Shown: positions 35,536-49,329, counted from the stretch's first letter. The stretch is 64,000 bases of DNA from Welwitschia mirabilis (GCA_051453625.1 JBOZIK010000001.1:183804978-183868977), one strand, 5' to 3'. The notes: generated from the letters alone by a model not told the origin. Numbers and translations: made by a program.

Positions 35536-38500
35536 AATTTGAATGCACTAATGTAGTTGTTTCCTCTTATAGTCAAAGAAAAGGCATACCTTAATGGACT
35601 TCTCTTTACTAATCATGTTTCTTAAATAAAATATGTAGTCTTTATGCAAATTTTATTTGTAATTTGTGGAAGAATTATAGTTGCAAAGCCATTTATTCAA
35701 GTCTCCCTTTCACATCGCCAAGTACTAGATAATAAAATAGTATGTTCACAAACATCTTATGCTTACAAGTTTGAAAGCTACTTTAATAGTTATCCAAGAA
35801 GGAAAAACAAATCATGGAAGCATGATTCTTCTATTATATTAAAGGAATGGGGAGAATTTTCAGGATGGAGAAATGTAATCATTTATTATTTTTCAACACT
35901 AAATAGGTTATTATAACTAACATCAACAATTATTTCTAGCCTGATGATCTGCATGACACCCCATACTAGTAAATAGAACATGCTCCTTCATTGTAGTTCT
36001 TATCTTCCTTACATGGATGCATTGTCTTTTAAGAAATAAAATCTTAATGATTTTTAGTTTTATTTTGTTTATTTTATTTCATATCTCCACTCTTATAAGG
36101 CATAGTAAAGTGCAATTCAATTTAGGCCAATCCAGCTTAATTCCATAGCCTAGTTCATTTGATCTATACTTACCACTTTCTAATTTAAATTTAATTACAT
36201 TTTAATCCATTTATAGATGTAATCTTTGTCATTGATATCAAAGAGACCTCCATGTTGTTTTTGTTTTTATTTGACTATTAATCAATTAAATTAGAGAAAT
36301 GATTTCATTAAATGTAAAAACTTTTTAGTAAGATTGTTAGAGGAATGGCTTCAATCCAACCAAGAAGAACTCCTATTTCTAAAATGGAAATAGAAGCTAT
36401 ATTGCTTAGTGGTTACTTGAAGTGAGGGTATCATAACTTGTTTCTAGGGGAAGTTAATTTATTTCAAACATAAAGACTTGCATATAATCTTTTCATTTGA
36501 GTCTATCTACTCAATCCACATTTCCATGTGAGGAAATTTAAGTTTGAACATAACAGAAGTTATGGCATTGCCTTAAATCCTAGATTAATTACCTTCCTAT
36601 TGAAAAATATTCTTTCTAGTTATCATAGATTTGAAACCATATCATGATATTATTTTAAAAATTATAATAATTAGAATTTTGTATATTATGTATAAAACTA
36701 ATTGTTTGGATTCTTGTTAAACTAGAAATAAGTAATAAATATCACATGGACTCCTTTGAAATTATAGTTTACATGTTTATCATAGTTAGTTATTATATGC
36801 TTTTAGCACCAAATACACTAGAGATGTTAAGGCCATACAAAATCAAGAGTAATTATAAAGTTAACAACTTAGTAATATGATCATGATGAAATTTTTCTAA
36901 AAGTAATGTCAATTTTTTTCTCTTTGTATAAGGCTAACGCAACTACAAATAAACTAGATGGACCAAACACCACTGTAAGTAGTTTAAAAGGTAATAATTC
37001 AATGTTTTAAGACCTAGGAATTATCACCTAATAATTATTACTATGCTTATCCCTTATCACAAAATAATACATCCTCATGATCTTTTTGAATAGTTGTGCA
37101 AAATCTTCCCTTTAGACTCTATTCTAATATTTTTTGTTTAGCATAAGATTTAAGTCTCTTTAAAATATCCAAACACGTATACTAAAATTTGTATTTTAAT
37201 GTTTTATGATCATTATAGATATTATACTGCAATAGTTCTCTAGAGATAATAGTAATAAAAACCATGCAACCCAAACTTTAGACTTTAAACTTGGGAAAGA
37301 ATGGCATCTAGTTTATGAAAAATTCATATAATACCTATAGAATAATCTATAATCCCATTTCTTTTATGCTAGAAGCCTAAGGTGACTGATAGTTATAATG
37401 TAATATAATGATAATTGAAAATGAAACATTAGGTGGGGTAAAANNNNNNNNNNNNNNNNNNNNNNNNNNNNNNNNNNNNNNNNNNNNNNNNNNNNNNNNN
37501 NNNNNNNNNNNNNNNNNNNNNNNNNNNNNNNNNNNNNNNNNNNTAATTGAAAATGAAACATTAGGTGGGTTAAAAAAAAAAAAAAATCCCTTTCAAAACT
37601 ACAAATATAACTTTTGTTATGATTCACTATGAACAATGTTTCATAATAATTTAGGAATACATTATTCTATTAAAAAATGAATTATAATTCACTTAGAATT
37701 TTTGAATTAGTTAGGTCATTTAATTTGTCCATAAGATGATTTTTTAATAATGACATAAAAATAAAGCATACATTAAGGAAACTGAAGGCATTTAAATTTT
37801 TTCTAAAAATAATACAAAGTCAAAGAGTTCTAAATGAACTTAAAAGTTTTCAATTAATTATGTAATTATCGATTCATATTTTATGTACCTTTTGATGAAT
37901 ACTTCATCGAGGTATATCAACATAGGTAAATCATACAACTAAAATAGTTATGAGCATACAAATAATCTAATTATTTGATTATATCATGCATAATAAGCAC
38001 AGCATCATCCAAGTTGGATTGCGCCCATAACAAATATTATAGACATAATTGAATCTAGTATTTCCTAAACTATATTTGCTTTTGATTAGAGTTGTAATCT
38101 TATTTTAGTTAACTAGTTTTAAAATCCACTACCATTTTTACCTTCATGTATTTTAGATATTACTTTTATATTAGTGTTTTTAACTTTTTGAATCTTATTT
38201 TTCATTTTCTTTTATTTAAGAATACCCTTTGACACTTTCTTTTCATTTATTTTCTCACTATTGTTCTCTATCTTTTTGTTTGCCTTTTTCAACTATCTCA
38301 ATAAAAATTTTAAATAATGAATCAATGCACAAATCTCTATAGAAATTGTGTTGACCCATTCTTGTGTTCCTCTAATTTCTTGTTGAGTTGTTGTAGAGTC
38401 ATTTTCTCTTTGCTTCGAAATGTCATTAATCTTGAAGTTCATTCTAGATGGTATTTGTACTAGTTTTAGGTTTTTATTCATTTACGAATTAGACTATATG

Positions 38501-38890
38501 CAACTTAAAAGAGTTATGTATTTTTAGTAGTCATGGCAAAGTAAATTATGTTAGTCTTCTCCATGTTTCTTGGTAAGACCTTATATAGTGTAAAATTCAT
38601 TCCTTTTTCATGTGTTGTATTTAAATTTTAAATGTTCTTATTAATTACTTTCATGAGTAAAAGGCAGATAAAAGAAGATTTAGCTGCACATAGATGTGAG
38701 ACAGCTTTGATAGATGTACATAAATGGTTATTTTTAGGTGAGTCAGTTGTCCATGAAAGAACCATCTTATTATAACTCAATGGGGTAGAAAAAACAATTA
38801 AAAAGCAAATAGAATGATTTATAGGGAAGAAAATTTGCAAAGGTAAAAAGTTTAGTTCATAGTATGAAAAATGTAAAGCTATATCATTCA
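35536..38890 (+). other. Interior of E between homoserine kinase and D, no recognised gene
   Basis: 3.3 kb with no gag, RT or integrase motif. 35644-35916 is an open frame of 90 codons with a plausible mixed composition (SLSHRQVLDNKIVCSQ, then basic NSYPRRKNKSWKH). It may be a captured or decayed gene fragment of unknown origin. On the minus strand 38481-38293 is a polar open stretch (QQEIRGTQEWVNT), also unrecognised. The 100-N gap at 37444-37543 is flanked by near-identical 33-bp copies of AATTGAAAATGAAACATTAG plus GTGGG. Confidence 0.5.
37444..37543. other. Assembly gap, 100 N, with duplicated flanks
   Basis: Both flanks read TAATTGAAAATGAAACATTA followed by GGTGGG(G/T)T, so the contig ends overlap and were not merged. 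Confidence 0.95.
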
Positions 38891-38895
38891 TTTAC

Positions 38896-41082
38896 TATCA
38901 CGTCCATATTTTTAAAGGTCCAAATATTTAGCCTAATTAGTTAAGTAAAAACTAAATTAAAAATATCTTTATTATTTTGGAGTCCATTAAGATAATTTAA
39001 TTACTATATTCTTTATGTGTTCTCTTATTAGTAAGATCTAATTACGTTATCGAAATTTGTTGTGCTGTGATTATTATTCTAAGTGCTTTCTTTCTTGTAA
39101 TAGCCATAATTAATAATATTATTTTTATAGTTTAATTATAATCTTTAGTTGCTAAATTAATGGTTATATTATTTTATTTTCTTTTTGTAACTATTACCTT
39201 TAAATATCATGATTAGTATATTTTCTTATTTTTATTCATGCGAAAAAAACTCTTGTGATGATTATGATTATTAGGATGGATTATGCTAGTTTATTTTAAG
39301 ATTTTATTTTAGTAGTGCATGCTAAGTAACGCTCATGATCATGACATTGAACTCTCTTTTATTTAACATTTATTCATTATGAAAATTATTTTTATGTGGC
39401 TATTAGAATTACTTACTAAGTGGGTTATCTTAATTCTTTATTGTATAATTGCAAGTAGTGGAATGTTGAATATTAATTATTTATTATTATGATAAAATAT
39501 TAATGCACCCAGTGGCCATGAAAGGTAATGATTAGAGATTATGGAATCCTTAACATCTTCTTTTCATGATAGGTCTCTTCATATCCTCATGTCTATTCAT
39601 AACCCTATATCCTCTTGCTATAAATAGGACTTCTTTATCCTCTCATGTGCATATTTCTATGAAATCCTCTGTTATTGTACCTTAATGATTTCAAAACTTG
39701 GATCTTGGAAAGCATTGGAATCTTGGAGTCTTGAAAAGTTGTTAAAGTCTTTATCTAATTTTGGGTATAGTTCAAGTTATTATTTATTTCCTTTTATGGT
39801 CTTATTTTAATTCTCATATTTTATTATTTGTCTTATCATACTTGCATGATTTTTGTATTTCATAGAGCTTTCATTAGTACCTTCTAAAAATTTTTTGAAG
39901 TTTGAAAGTCTTGTCCTTATCATGTACCCCTTGTGTCATGGTTTTGAAGGATCTTATAAATCATAAAACCTTTACCTATCTTGTTAATCCCAATTTGGAT
40001 TAAGCCTTGTTAACAAGCTTATTATGTATTATTTATATATAACTTGTGTTGATCATTGACCATGAATTGAGATTGTTAAATAGAAGAATTTAAACTAGTC
40101 AGGGTAATTAGTTGTTTGAACCTCAGAGAGTGATACTCTCTATTGTGAATCCTGATACCATGGAATCGAACCTCTAGAAAGAAAAGGGAAAAATGTGCAC
40201 AAATATGATGTTATTCCTCTTGGTTTATGTAACTATAGTACTAAAAGTTGTTATGGAACTATAACAAATAAGATAAAATGAAAAGAAGGTGTTAGTCACT
40301 TCTTGGATTATTTTAACATTTCACTCTTGGAATATTTTGATTGTACATCTTGGATTATTTTGGTAATGCATTTTAGATTGTTTTGGCAATACATCTTGGA
40401 TTGTTTTGATAGTAAATTTTGGATTATTTTGATAGTAAATCTCAGATATTCTTGTAATTCCTTCTTTGTTCTTGGGAATTCTATACATACTTATTCCTTA
40501 TCATGGGTCATACTGGGAGTTGTAATGGTTATAATTCTCACACCATTCTTGCATGTGCAGAAATGCTATAAAGGATGATGTAGAAATGACCTGATTATTG
40601 CAATACGAACTGGATGTCATCTACATGCTCTTCCTTATTTTATTGCATGCACACATTATAACAGTTGTAATTGAAGGACCTTTTGTATCCTAGAGTTTTA
40701 TGATATTTATTAACATGATTTTAGTTATTATCTTGGCAATACAGAAGTGTTCACAATTATATGGGTAGTGCATTTACTTGACTTTTTGGAACAATTATAA
40801 ATGTTTGGTCATATTTCCTTTCATATAAAAAGTTATTTTAAGAAGTATATCTATGTATGTGCTTGTTAGATTACTTAATTATAACATACAACTTAAGTCA
40901 TAAATTATCTATTTCTAGCTACTTGTAGTTAAAGCTGGAGCTTATTTATTGCTCATTGTGTTAGTAATTTCACAAGTAGCTTTAGCTTAAATGGTTAATT
41001 TATGTGGTTGTTAAATGAGGAAATTAAATTTTGGTATCAAATCATTACTTGAAGTTTAGATGATAAAAAGGTAAACATTACA
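38896..41082 (+). repeat. 5' LTR of chromovirus D
   Basis: Begins TATCACGTCCATATTTTTAA (TG to TA) and ends GTAAACATTACA. Homologous to 47130-49329 along its length, and to the E LTRs outside the minisatellite. Confidence 0.8.
40296..40460 (+). repeat. 23-bp minisatellite in D LTR
   Basis: About six units on CTTGGATTATTTTGGTAGTA plus CAT, mostly 23 bp. The partner LTR has the same array at 48545-48710. The E LTRs carry a different, roughly 40-bp array at this point. Confidence 0.85.
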
Positions 41083-41085
41083 TTT

Positions 41086-41097
41086 TGGTATCAGAGC
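41086..41097 (+). other. Primer-binding site of D (initiator Met tRNA)
   Basis: TGGTATCAGAGC, the unmutated plant initiator-Met primer site, three bases after the LTR end. Confidence 0.85.
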
Positions 41098-44000
41098 CTA
41101 GGATATGAATTTGCTAGGCCTAATTGTTGTTTAGTTGTTATAAGTTTCAACATCAAAGCCTAGGTTGCAGTTTCACTAGGCATAATTATTATTAAGCTCT
41201 TAGTAAGAAGGTGGATGATGTAAAAAGACATAAGATTACAAGGTGTCTAATGGAAAGCTCAACAGAAATTTTTCTATAATTTATAAATATAGTGTTTTCA
41301 AAAGAGGTATCACAGTCAACTTGCCTAAAAATACTAGTTGTATTACAAGTTAATAGAGTAACATAAGATTCCAAGCACTAAGAGAAAATAAGTTATTTAG
41401 ATACCCTATGTTAAACAATGTGCTTAACATCAATAGTGAAAGGTGATGTATGCTTAATATTTATTATTAATTACATATGTTTTTTATGCAAGTTCCATGT
41501 ATGGGGTATCTGCTTTATTTAATTAATTAAATTGAAATATCTACAAGCTTGGAAGGTGGTACAAAAACCCATGGTATAAAACCCATGTATTATTTAGATG
41601 TTATGTGTGTAGAGGAGGTAACCGAGATAAGGGTATGAGATGGAAGTGGGACCCCTATCCATTTAAGAGAACGACGTGTTTGTTTCTTACGGTGTCCATC
41701 AATTCCAATCCATTCCCAGTGACCTCCTTCAGTCTCCCACACAAGTGAAGATAGTACACAATGGATGAATGACATCCTCTTTCGCTTTCTTGTTCCAGCA
41801 ACTTAAGTTCGCTCCACACAACTATTTTGATTGAAAAGGGAGCGGTCTAAACAAACTTCCATCTCATATTAAATGAGGTGTATAACTAAAATGCACATCA
41901 CAAGTTCAAAATTTTCTATCATGTGTCCTCACCCTCATGCAGTGATGTACACAAATTTAATAAGACTGGGGAGGCAGTTTAGCTTCTTCGATTGAAAAGT
42001 CACTTTCATTGAAAAAGGCATTCATTTTCATGCAACTTCCCAAGAGACACACACTTGTAGAGCGTATCATTTCTGATATGTTTGAGAAACTTGACTTCAC
42101 TATTATGGAATTCAGTATATACTACATTTATTTACTCATTATTTCTTTCTTTATATCATTATCCCACAAATCTGACATATTAAAGCTACAAATTGGATTT
42201 TTCTAGAATGACCCCTCCCATGTCATTACTTCCCCTAAATACATCCTTCATCAATTCGTGGTGTATGCATCACGATTGACTTTTTCTATTTTCATAGTGC
42301 CATAATATCTTAAAACAAGCTTATCTGGAATAATCTGACATGTGATTAGACTGAATTATCACTACATCTTCCCCAATAATTATAATGCATGTATAAATCT
42401 AAAGAATACAAAAATCAAAGGATTAGTTAATATGATAGAGGTACCAATGGAATAAAGTTTAACAAGAACTAATTTCATAAAAGAATTTTAAGGCTAAGTT
42501 CTACTTTAATCTTTTATTAATGTTTTGTTTGTCAATTTGTTATTTTAGATCTGTATTTACAAAAACACAAAAGCATCTCCTATACAATCACCCTGTGATC
42601 TTGCACGTTAGATTTGTTTCATTTTCTGTTTGAAGAAATGTAGGCTTTAAAGTCATGGTGCCATTCCCCTAGCTCTTATGCCTTATGGAAGGTAGTGCTT
42701 CTTTTTACAAATGTAATAAATGAGTGCCTTTACATTATCTATGGAAAAATAAATATTCAAATAGAGAAATATGAGCAGGAATCGACCTCAACCTCAGAAA
42801 TGCTCTCAAGATGTGGTATTCACACTCCAACTCTATCGTTTCTTCTAATATGGTATCCTGACCTACAGCTATCATGATAGAATGATGATGATAAAATGGA
42901 AGACCCCGTAGAATGAAAGTAAGAAGAATAATAACAAAAACGTTGCTTGTAACTTAGCCTCATAGATAAATTTTGTGGTTTTCTTAGCTAGGGTTTTGTT
43001 TGGTTGCCATCTGTGGTTGTTTTTAGAGGTGTTGTACATGTTGCCAGCCATGGTAGCAAAGGGTTTTAGAGAGTTTTATTTGTTTGGAAATACAAATGCA
43101 TAAGTTTTTCTGAAAGAAAGCAATGTTTCATAAGCCAACTGTGAATGATGGTAAGAATATAATGTTCTAAGTATTAGGTTTTCTACTATCCCATTATCTT
43201 ATTTCTGATACTCCTTTTGAAAAACATTCCATTATTTCTCTCATCAGCGTTTTTTGTCCTTACTCCAATTCACCATCTTTTTTAGAACAATCTATCTCTT
43301 TTATATTTAAAAAGGGCTAGTCATTGGACTCAAACCTCGAAACAAATGATTTAATAAATCACCCCAAGTTTAAACATTCTTTGTAAGCATTTGATCCTCA
43401 AGGGATAGCTCAAGTGTTGTAACTGATCACATAACACTATCTAAACAGATGCAAGATCAATAATAAAAGCTAAGAAGGATTGCATGTTTCCTCAAAGATG
43501 TTTAAAGAAAATAGTCATGAAAACGTCATGCATTCTAGAAGAAAATTTAACAATTATCTTTTAGTTATCTTATTAAGAATGCTTGAAAGAAAGAGGGGGG
43601 AAAGATTAAGAGAATTCAGTTGATTTACTTCTCCTTTTAAATGTTTGAATATACGTAAGAATAATAGGAGAAGATATGAAAGTTTAGACATTAGTTCAAA
43701 TGTTAAAAACAAATTAGAAAATTTTATAAACACTTAAAGAAAGTCTCAAAAAGGATCTTTACAATTCTCATAAGTAGATCACAATTAATTCTTTAAAAAA
43801 AATAAAGGAGATCCACAAATACGATTTTTAGGGGACTTCAAAGCACTGCTAGATTGAAATCAATTGCATAAAAGAAAGTTACATTCAACATATAATAGCA
43901 AATTTGCAAAGATAATTTGAAACAAAAAAAAAAGAGCTAGAGCGAGTAAAAAATAGATGTCTATCCAAGGATGAATGGATAGACACTTGAAGGTGGATCC

Positions 44001-46174
44001 CCTTATAAATTTGCTACATGTCACACAATACACTATCAACTTATGAATCTATGTATTTTGGTTTATTATTAGTGGATTGCTAATAGGGATTCCTATTAAG
44101 GACGTTGTTCTAGAGGCATTTGTAGTAGAATAGATTGAGGATGCACATAGACTGTCAAGTCCCATTCCATAGAGCTCTAGGGTAAAGTATCGCTATGTGG
44201 GCTTATTTGGCTAATGTCGTGGTTGTGTTAGTGACACTAGAATAGAAGATGCCAATGCTTGAGCTAACATGCTTTTTATTTGAGGCTCTTGCTAATGATG
44301 TTTTAACTTGGGATGGGTGTTCTCATAGGTTATTCCACTTATGAGTCATATTTTTGACATTCCTTCCTTAGTGCTTCCTTATCCTCTCATTTTAGCTTTA
44401 TGTTACTGCTAATGTCTATAGTACTATGTGCAATATATGCATTATTAATTATCATATGACTTGATCAAAATACCATATATTGAGATTAGTGCATTGAAGC
44501 AAAGAAATAGAAATGTTGATAGATTTCCTTTATAATTATTAGTAAGTTCCATAAGACATGAAATTTTAAAAACTAAAACATATATGTAAATGTTTTCAGG
44601 ATTTTGTTTTTAGAGGCTGCACAATCTAGAATAGGTCTTTATTTCTTGAAGCAAGCTTCTTGTGTAGTCATCACCATAATCTTTATATTGTTTTTCCTAA
44701 GCTTTAATATTTAGCTTTGTAGATTATATTATTAATCCACAATTCATGTCAAGAATTCAATTTAGTAATGGCCTTAATAGATAAGTAGGTTTGTATCTAA
44801 TAAAAAAAGAAAGAATTAAAATAATCCATAAAACCTATAATGATATAGGTGAGGATTAAACCATTCTAAATTAACAATTACCATTATCTTAATCAAGAAA
44901 GCATGCTTGCATGCCTCGCAGATGTGATCGCCATGCACATATCCAAAATGACAACATGGAAAATCATAACAGGCTTGCCCTTTCTAATTGAATGCATATG
45001 AACCACCACTCTTAATTGATGTTGATGCATGACATGTGTATGGATTTATAATGATGTATCATAATTCACATGTAGATCGTAATGGTTATGCCATGCAAGT
45101 CATGTGGCTAGTGGTCTTGGTTAGATGGAGTACACACATGGATATTCAAGCTTACAAGGCTAATTTTTTCTCTCTTAATTAATCTAAAATCTCTTACATA
45201 TTTGTTTGGTCTATGCTCGCATATCATTCTTCTAACTCCATGCTCTTACTTGCACTATACATGTTTGGTATATAAATGTTTTGATTGATTATGTTAATAC
45301 TTTGCTCAGTATTTGTTTATCTATTAATAATGACAATATCATCTATAGTTCTTCCATTTATTTCCTTAGGCTCAACTTATAACTTTGGACTTATTTCACA
45401 CAGTTTATCCTTGACTTTTTAAGTGCAAATTTGTACATATTAATCTTTAAAGTGGGAAGTTAACTAAATTATATGAACAAAAGTGTTAGAAAGCCCTTAA
45501 AAGAAACACACAGCAAAGGAGTGTAGAGTGGAAAAGACTTATAATTTCTGAGCTTAGGGTTGAGGAATTTCTATATAACATCTTTAGAGGTGAGTGTCAA
45601 AGTTTGAAGTGAGATATTAGTGTATTGTAATATTTTATTTTATAGTTTTGGATTTAATAGTTCAAGCTTATTTTATTTTTGGTGAAAGCAAGGAGGTCGT
45701 TGAGATATTTTGGCTTATGAAATTGAATGGTTTTCAACCAGTTGTAACTATATTCAACTTTGTTCTTAGAAAATTGTTGTCAAAGTAATTATATGACCTT
45801 TATTTAACCTCTCATGAAATATATGCTAGTTCATAACGTTTTTAAAGTAATCATTATGACCTTATAAAATGGGAAACATTAAAAGTTAATGTGTAATAAA
45901 AGAGTTTTGTAAATTTTAAAATTGATATACATATGTAGTACAAATTTTAAAGCATATGTCATGAAGTCAAGTAAAGAGTAGAGGAAGAAGAAAATTTGTA
46001 GAGGCCTAATCATTCTAAACATAAGAGATGATTAGTATTATACTGATCATAATGATCAATATCATTGATTAATAAGTTTTATGGATAACATTCCACCTTA
46101 TTTAATAATTTATATGGCATTGAAGGAATCTTTGTTTGATAAAATTTTATTTATCATTTATAGTTTTTTTCTTA
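41098..46174 (+). other. Interior of D, no recognised retroviral gene
   Basis: Mostly featureless. 41560-42000 has noticeably more mixed base composition than its surroundings, and 41775-41590 (minus) is open with Trp-rich sequence. A plus-strand stretch at about 44070-44290 keeps one frame with four stops that all fit Gln or Trp codons (segments IPIKDVVLEAFVVE and SSRVKYRYVGLFG). These could be captured host sequence. I recognise none of them. Confidence 0.45.
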
Positions 46175-46772
46175 NNNNNNNNNNNNNNNNNNNNNNNNNN
46201 NNNNNNNNNNNNNNNNNNNNNNNNNNNNNNNNNNNNNNNNNNNNNNNNNNNNNNNNNNNNNNNNNNNNNNNNNNNNNNNNNNNNNNNNNNNNNNNNNNNN
46301 NNNNNNNNNNNNNNNNNNNNNNNNNNNNNNNNNNNNNNNNNNNNNNNNNNNNNNNNNNNNNNNNNNNNNNNNNNNNNNNNNNNNNNNNNNNNNNNNNNNN
46401 NNNNNNNNNNNNNNNNNNNNNNNNNNNNNNNNNNNNNNNNNNNNNNNNNNNNNNNNNNNNNNNNNNNNNNNNNNNNNNNNNNNNNNNNNNNNNNNNNNNN
46501 NNNNNNNNNNNNNNNNNNNNNNNNNNNNNNNNNNNNNNNNNNNNNNNNNNNNNNNNNNNNNNNNNNNNNNNNNNNNNNNNNNNNNNNNNNNNNNNNNNNN
46601 NNNNNNNNNNNNNNNNNNNNNNNNNNNNNNNNNNNNNNNNNNNNNNNNNNNNNNNNNNNNNNNNNNNNNNNNNNNNNNNNNNNNNNNNNNNNNNNNNNNN
46701 NNNNNNNNNNNNNNNNNNNNNNNNNNNNNNNNNNNNNNNNNNNNNNNNNNNNNNNNNNNNNNNNNNNNNNNN
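46175..46772. other. Assembly gap, 598 N, with duplicated flanks
   Basis: Left and right flanks share about 45 bp (TTTGTTTGATAAAATTTTAT and following). The contigs overlap, so the gap may contain little or no unique DNA. Confidence 0.95.
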
Positions 46773-46994
46773 GAAGATTTGTTTGATAAAATTTTATTTA
46801 TCATTTATAGTTTTTTTCTTATAGCAAGTAATTTTGAAGTTCTATAAAGATGGGTTTTTCATTCAGTTCTAAAGATAAAAATTTGATATCCATAGTTAAC
46901 AAGTGGTTTTTCAACTAGAATGTATATTTAAAGTTTGAGCAATTAAAGTTTTGAATCAAAACAAAGCTATACTCTAAGAAAGATGAATTCAAAC

Positions 46995-47129
46995 TTTATA
47001 AGTACAATGATTAGGAGGGACAGAAGTATAAGCTACTTAGGAATAGAAAATAGATGTATTAAAGTGAAGAACTAAGGTTTCTTATTCAAGTTTCAAGGAT
47101 GAAATTTTTGAAGGGATGGAGAAATATCA
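46995..47129 (+). pseudogene. Chromodomain end of D integrase, and polypurine tract
   Basis: One plus-strand frame reads VQ*LGG, then EV*AT*E at 47020-47043, then FKDEIFEGMEK. This is the KVQW...EATWE core of an integrase chromodomain with both Trp codons turned to stops (TGG to TGA and TAG). It ends at a purine tract GAAGGGATGGAGAAATA (47109-47125), immediately before the 3' LTR. It aligns residue by residue with the copy in E at 49847-49960. Confidence 0.65.
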
Positions 47130-49329
47130 TGTCAAGATTTTTAAAGGTCCAAAAATTTATCCTAATTATTTAAAAAAATAAATTAAAAATAAATTTATTG
47201 TTATGAAGTCCATTAAGCTAATTTAATTACTATATTCTTTATTTATTCTCTTATTGAGATGTAATTACTTTATGAAAATTTGTTATGCTATCATTATTAT
47301 TCTAAGTGCTTTCTTTCTTGTAACAGCCATAATTAATAATATTATTTCTGTAGTCTAATTATAATCTTTAGTGAATAAATTATTAATTAAATTTATGGCT
47401 AAATTAGTGGATAACTTAGTGGATAAAGAAGTGGCTATATTATTTTATTTTACTTTTTAACTATTACCTTTAAATACCATGATTAGTATATTTTCTTATT
47501 TTTGTTCATGTGAATGACTCTTCTAATGATTATAATTATTGGAATGCATTATGCTAGTAGTTTATTTTAATATTTTATTTTAGTAGAGCATGCTAAGTAA
47601 CACTCATAATTATGATGTTGCACTTTATTTTATTTAACATTTATTCATTATAGAAAATATTTCCATGTGGTTATTGGAATTACTTGCTAAGTTGCTTATC
47701 TTAATTCTTTATTATATAATTGCAAGTAGTGGAATGTTGAATATTTATTTTTTATTATTATGATAAAATATTAATGCACCCAGTGGTCAGGAAAGGTAAT
47801 GATTAGAGGTTATGAAATCCTTACCATCTTCTTTTCATGATAGTGTCTCTTCATATTCTCATGTCTCTTCATAATCCTACATCCTCTTGCTATAAACAGA
47901 TCTTCTTTCTCCTCCAATTTCCATATTTCTAAGATAACCTCTATTATTGTATCTTGGTGATTTCAAAACTTGGAGCTTGAAAAAGATTAGAGTCTTGGAG
48001 ACTTTAAAAGTTCTCAGTCTTCATATAATTTTAGGTATGGTTCAAGGCTTTACTTATTTATTATATGGTCTTGTTTTAATTCTTGCGTTTCCTTTTCATC
48101 TTGTGATACTTGAATGGTTTTTGTAGTTCATAAATATTTTGTTAGTATCTTGTAAAATTGTTATAGATTTTGCAAGTCTTATTCTTATTGTGTACTCCTT
48201 GTATCATAGTTTAAAATCTTCACCTGTCTTGTGAATCCCAATTTGGATTAAATCTTGTTGACAATATTATTGTGAATTATTTGTATATAACTTGTGTTGA
48301 CCATTGACCATGACTTAAGATTATTAAATAAGAGAATTTAAACTGGCTAAGATAACCAATTGTTTGAACCTCAGATAGTGATACTCCCTATTGTAAATTT
48401 TGAGACTGTGGGACTGAACCTTTAGGAAGAAAAAGGAAAATTTGCTTAAATATAATAATGTTATCATTTTTAGTTGTGTACAATTAGATTACTAAAAGTT
48501 GTTATGGAATAGCAGTAAAGATGATAAAATGAAAATGAGGTCTTGGTCACTTCTTGAATTATTTTAGAATTGCACTCTTGGAATATTCTGATTGTACATC
48601 TTGGATTATTTTGACAATGCATCTTAGATTATTTGGTAGTACATATTAAATTATTTTGGTAGTACATCTTAGATTATTTTGGTAGTACATGTTGGATATT
48701 CTTGTAATTCCTTACTTGTACTAGGAACTCTATACCTACCTATTTCTTACCGTGGACCATACTAGAAACTATAATCGTTATAGTTCTCACACCATATTTC
48801 CATGTTCAGGAAGGCTATAAATGATGATGTAGAAATGGGTTGATTATTGCAATACAAATTATATGTCATCTAAATGCTTTTTCTTATTTTATTGCATGCA
48901 CATTATGGTATTGTAGTTGAAGAACTTTGTATGTCCTAGAGTTTTATGATATTTATTGACATGATCAGAGCTGTTATGTTGGCAATATAGAAATGTTTAT
49001 AATTATATAAGTAGTGTATCTCCTTGACTTTTTGGAATAATTATAAATGTTTGTTCATCTTTCCTTTCTTATAAGAAGTTATTTTAAGAAGTACATCTTT
49101 ATATGTGCTTGTTAGATTACTTAATTACAACATACAACTTAAATCATAAATTACTTATTTCCAACTACTTGTAGTTAAAGCTTAAGCTTATTTACTATTA
49201 ATTGTACTAGTAATTTCACAAGTAGCTTTAGCTTAAATGGTCAAGTTATGTGGTTGTTAAATGAAAGTACTACATTTTGGTATCATAGCATTACTTGAAG
49301 TTTAGATGATAAAAAAGATGTACGTTACA
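47130..49329 (+). repeat. 3' LTR of chromovirus D
   Basis: Begins TGTCAAGATTTTTAAAGG and ends TGTACGTTACA; 2200 bp. Contains the 23-bp array at 48545-48710. Confidence 0.8.

Larger units (their letters stand above)
38896..49329 (+). mobile_element. Chromovirus D, nested in E, apparently non-autonomous
   Basis: Complete in outline. There are two LTRs of 2187 and 2200 bp of one subfamily, a perfect initiator-Met primer site after the first, and a chromodomain remnant plus purine tract before the second. The 5-bp flanks TTTAC (38891-38895) and TTTCC (49330-49334) differ at one position. Between primer site and chromodomain, 5.9 kb (including a 598-N gap) shows no gag, protease, RT or integrase core. 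It is placed inside E because E's 3' interior (chromodomain, purine tract, LTR) resumes just after it. Confidence 0.7.

Noticed and set aside
40296-40460. Coding frame 40303-40578 over the 23-bp array
   Set aside because: The frame is produced by the tandem repeat inside an LTR and has no partner frame in the other LTR.
41590-41775. Minus-strand frame as a real small gene
   Set aside because: 61 codons without motif, start context or conservation evidence; kept only as part of an unusual-composition note.
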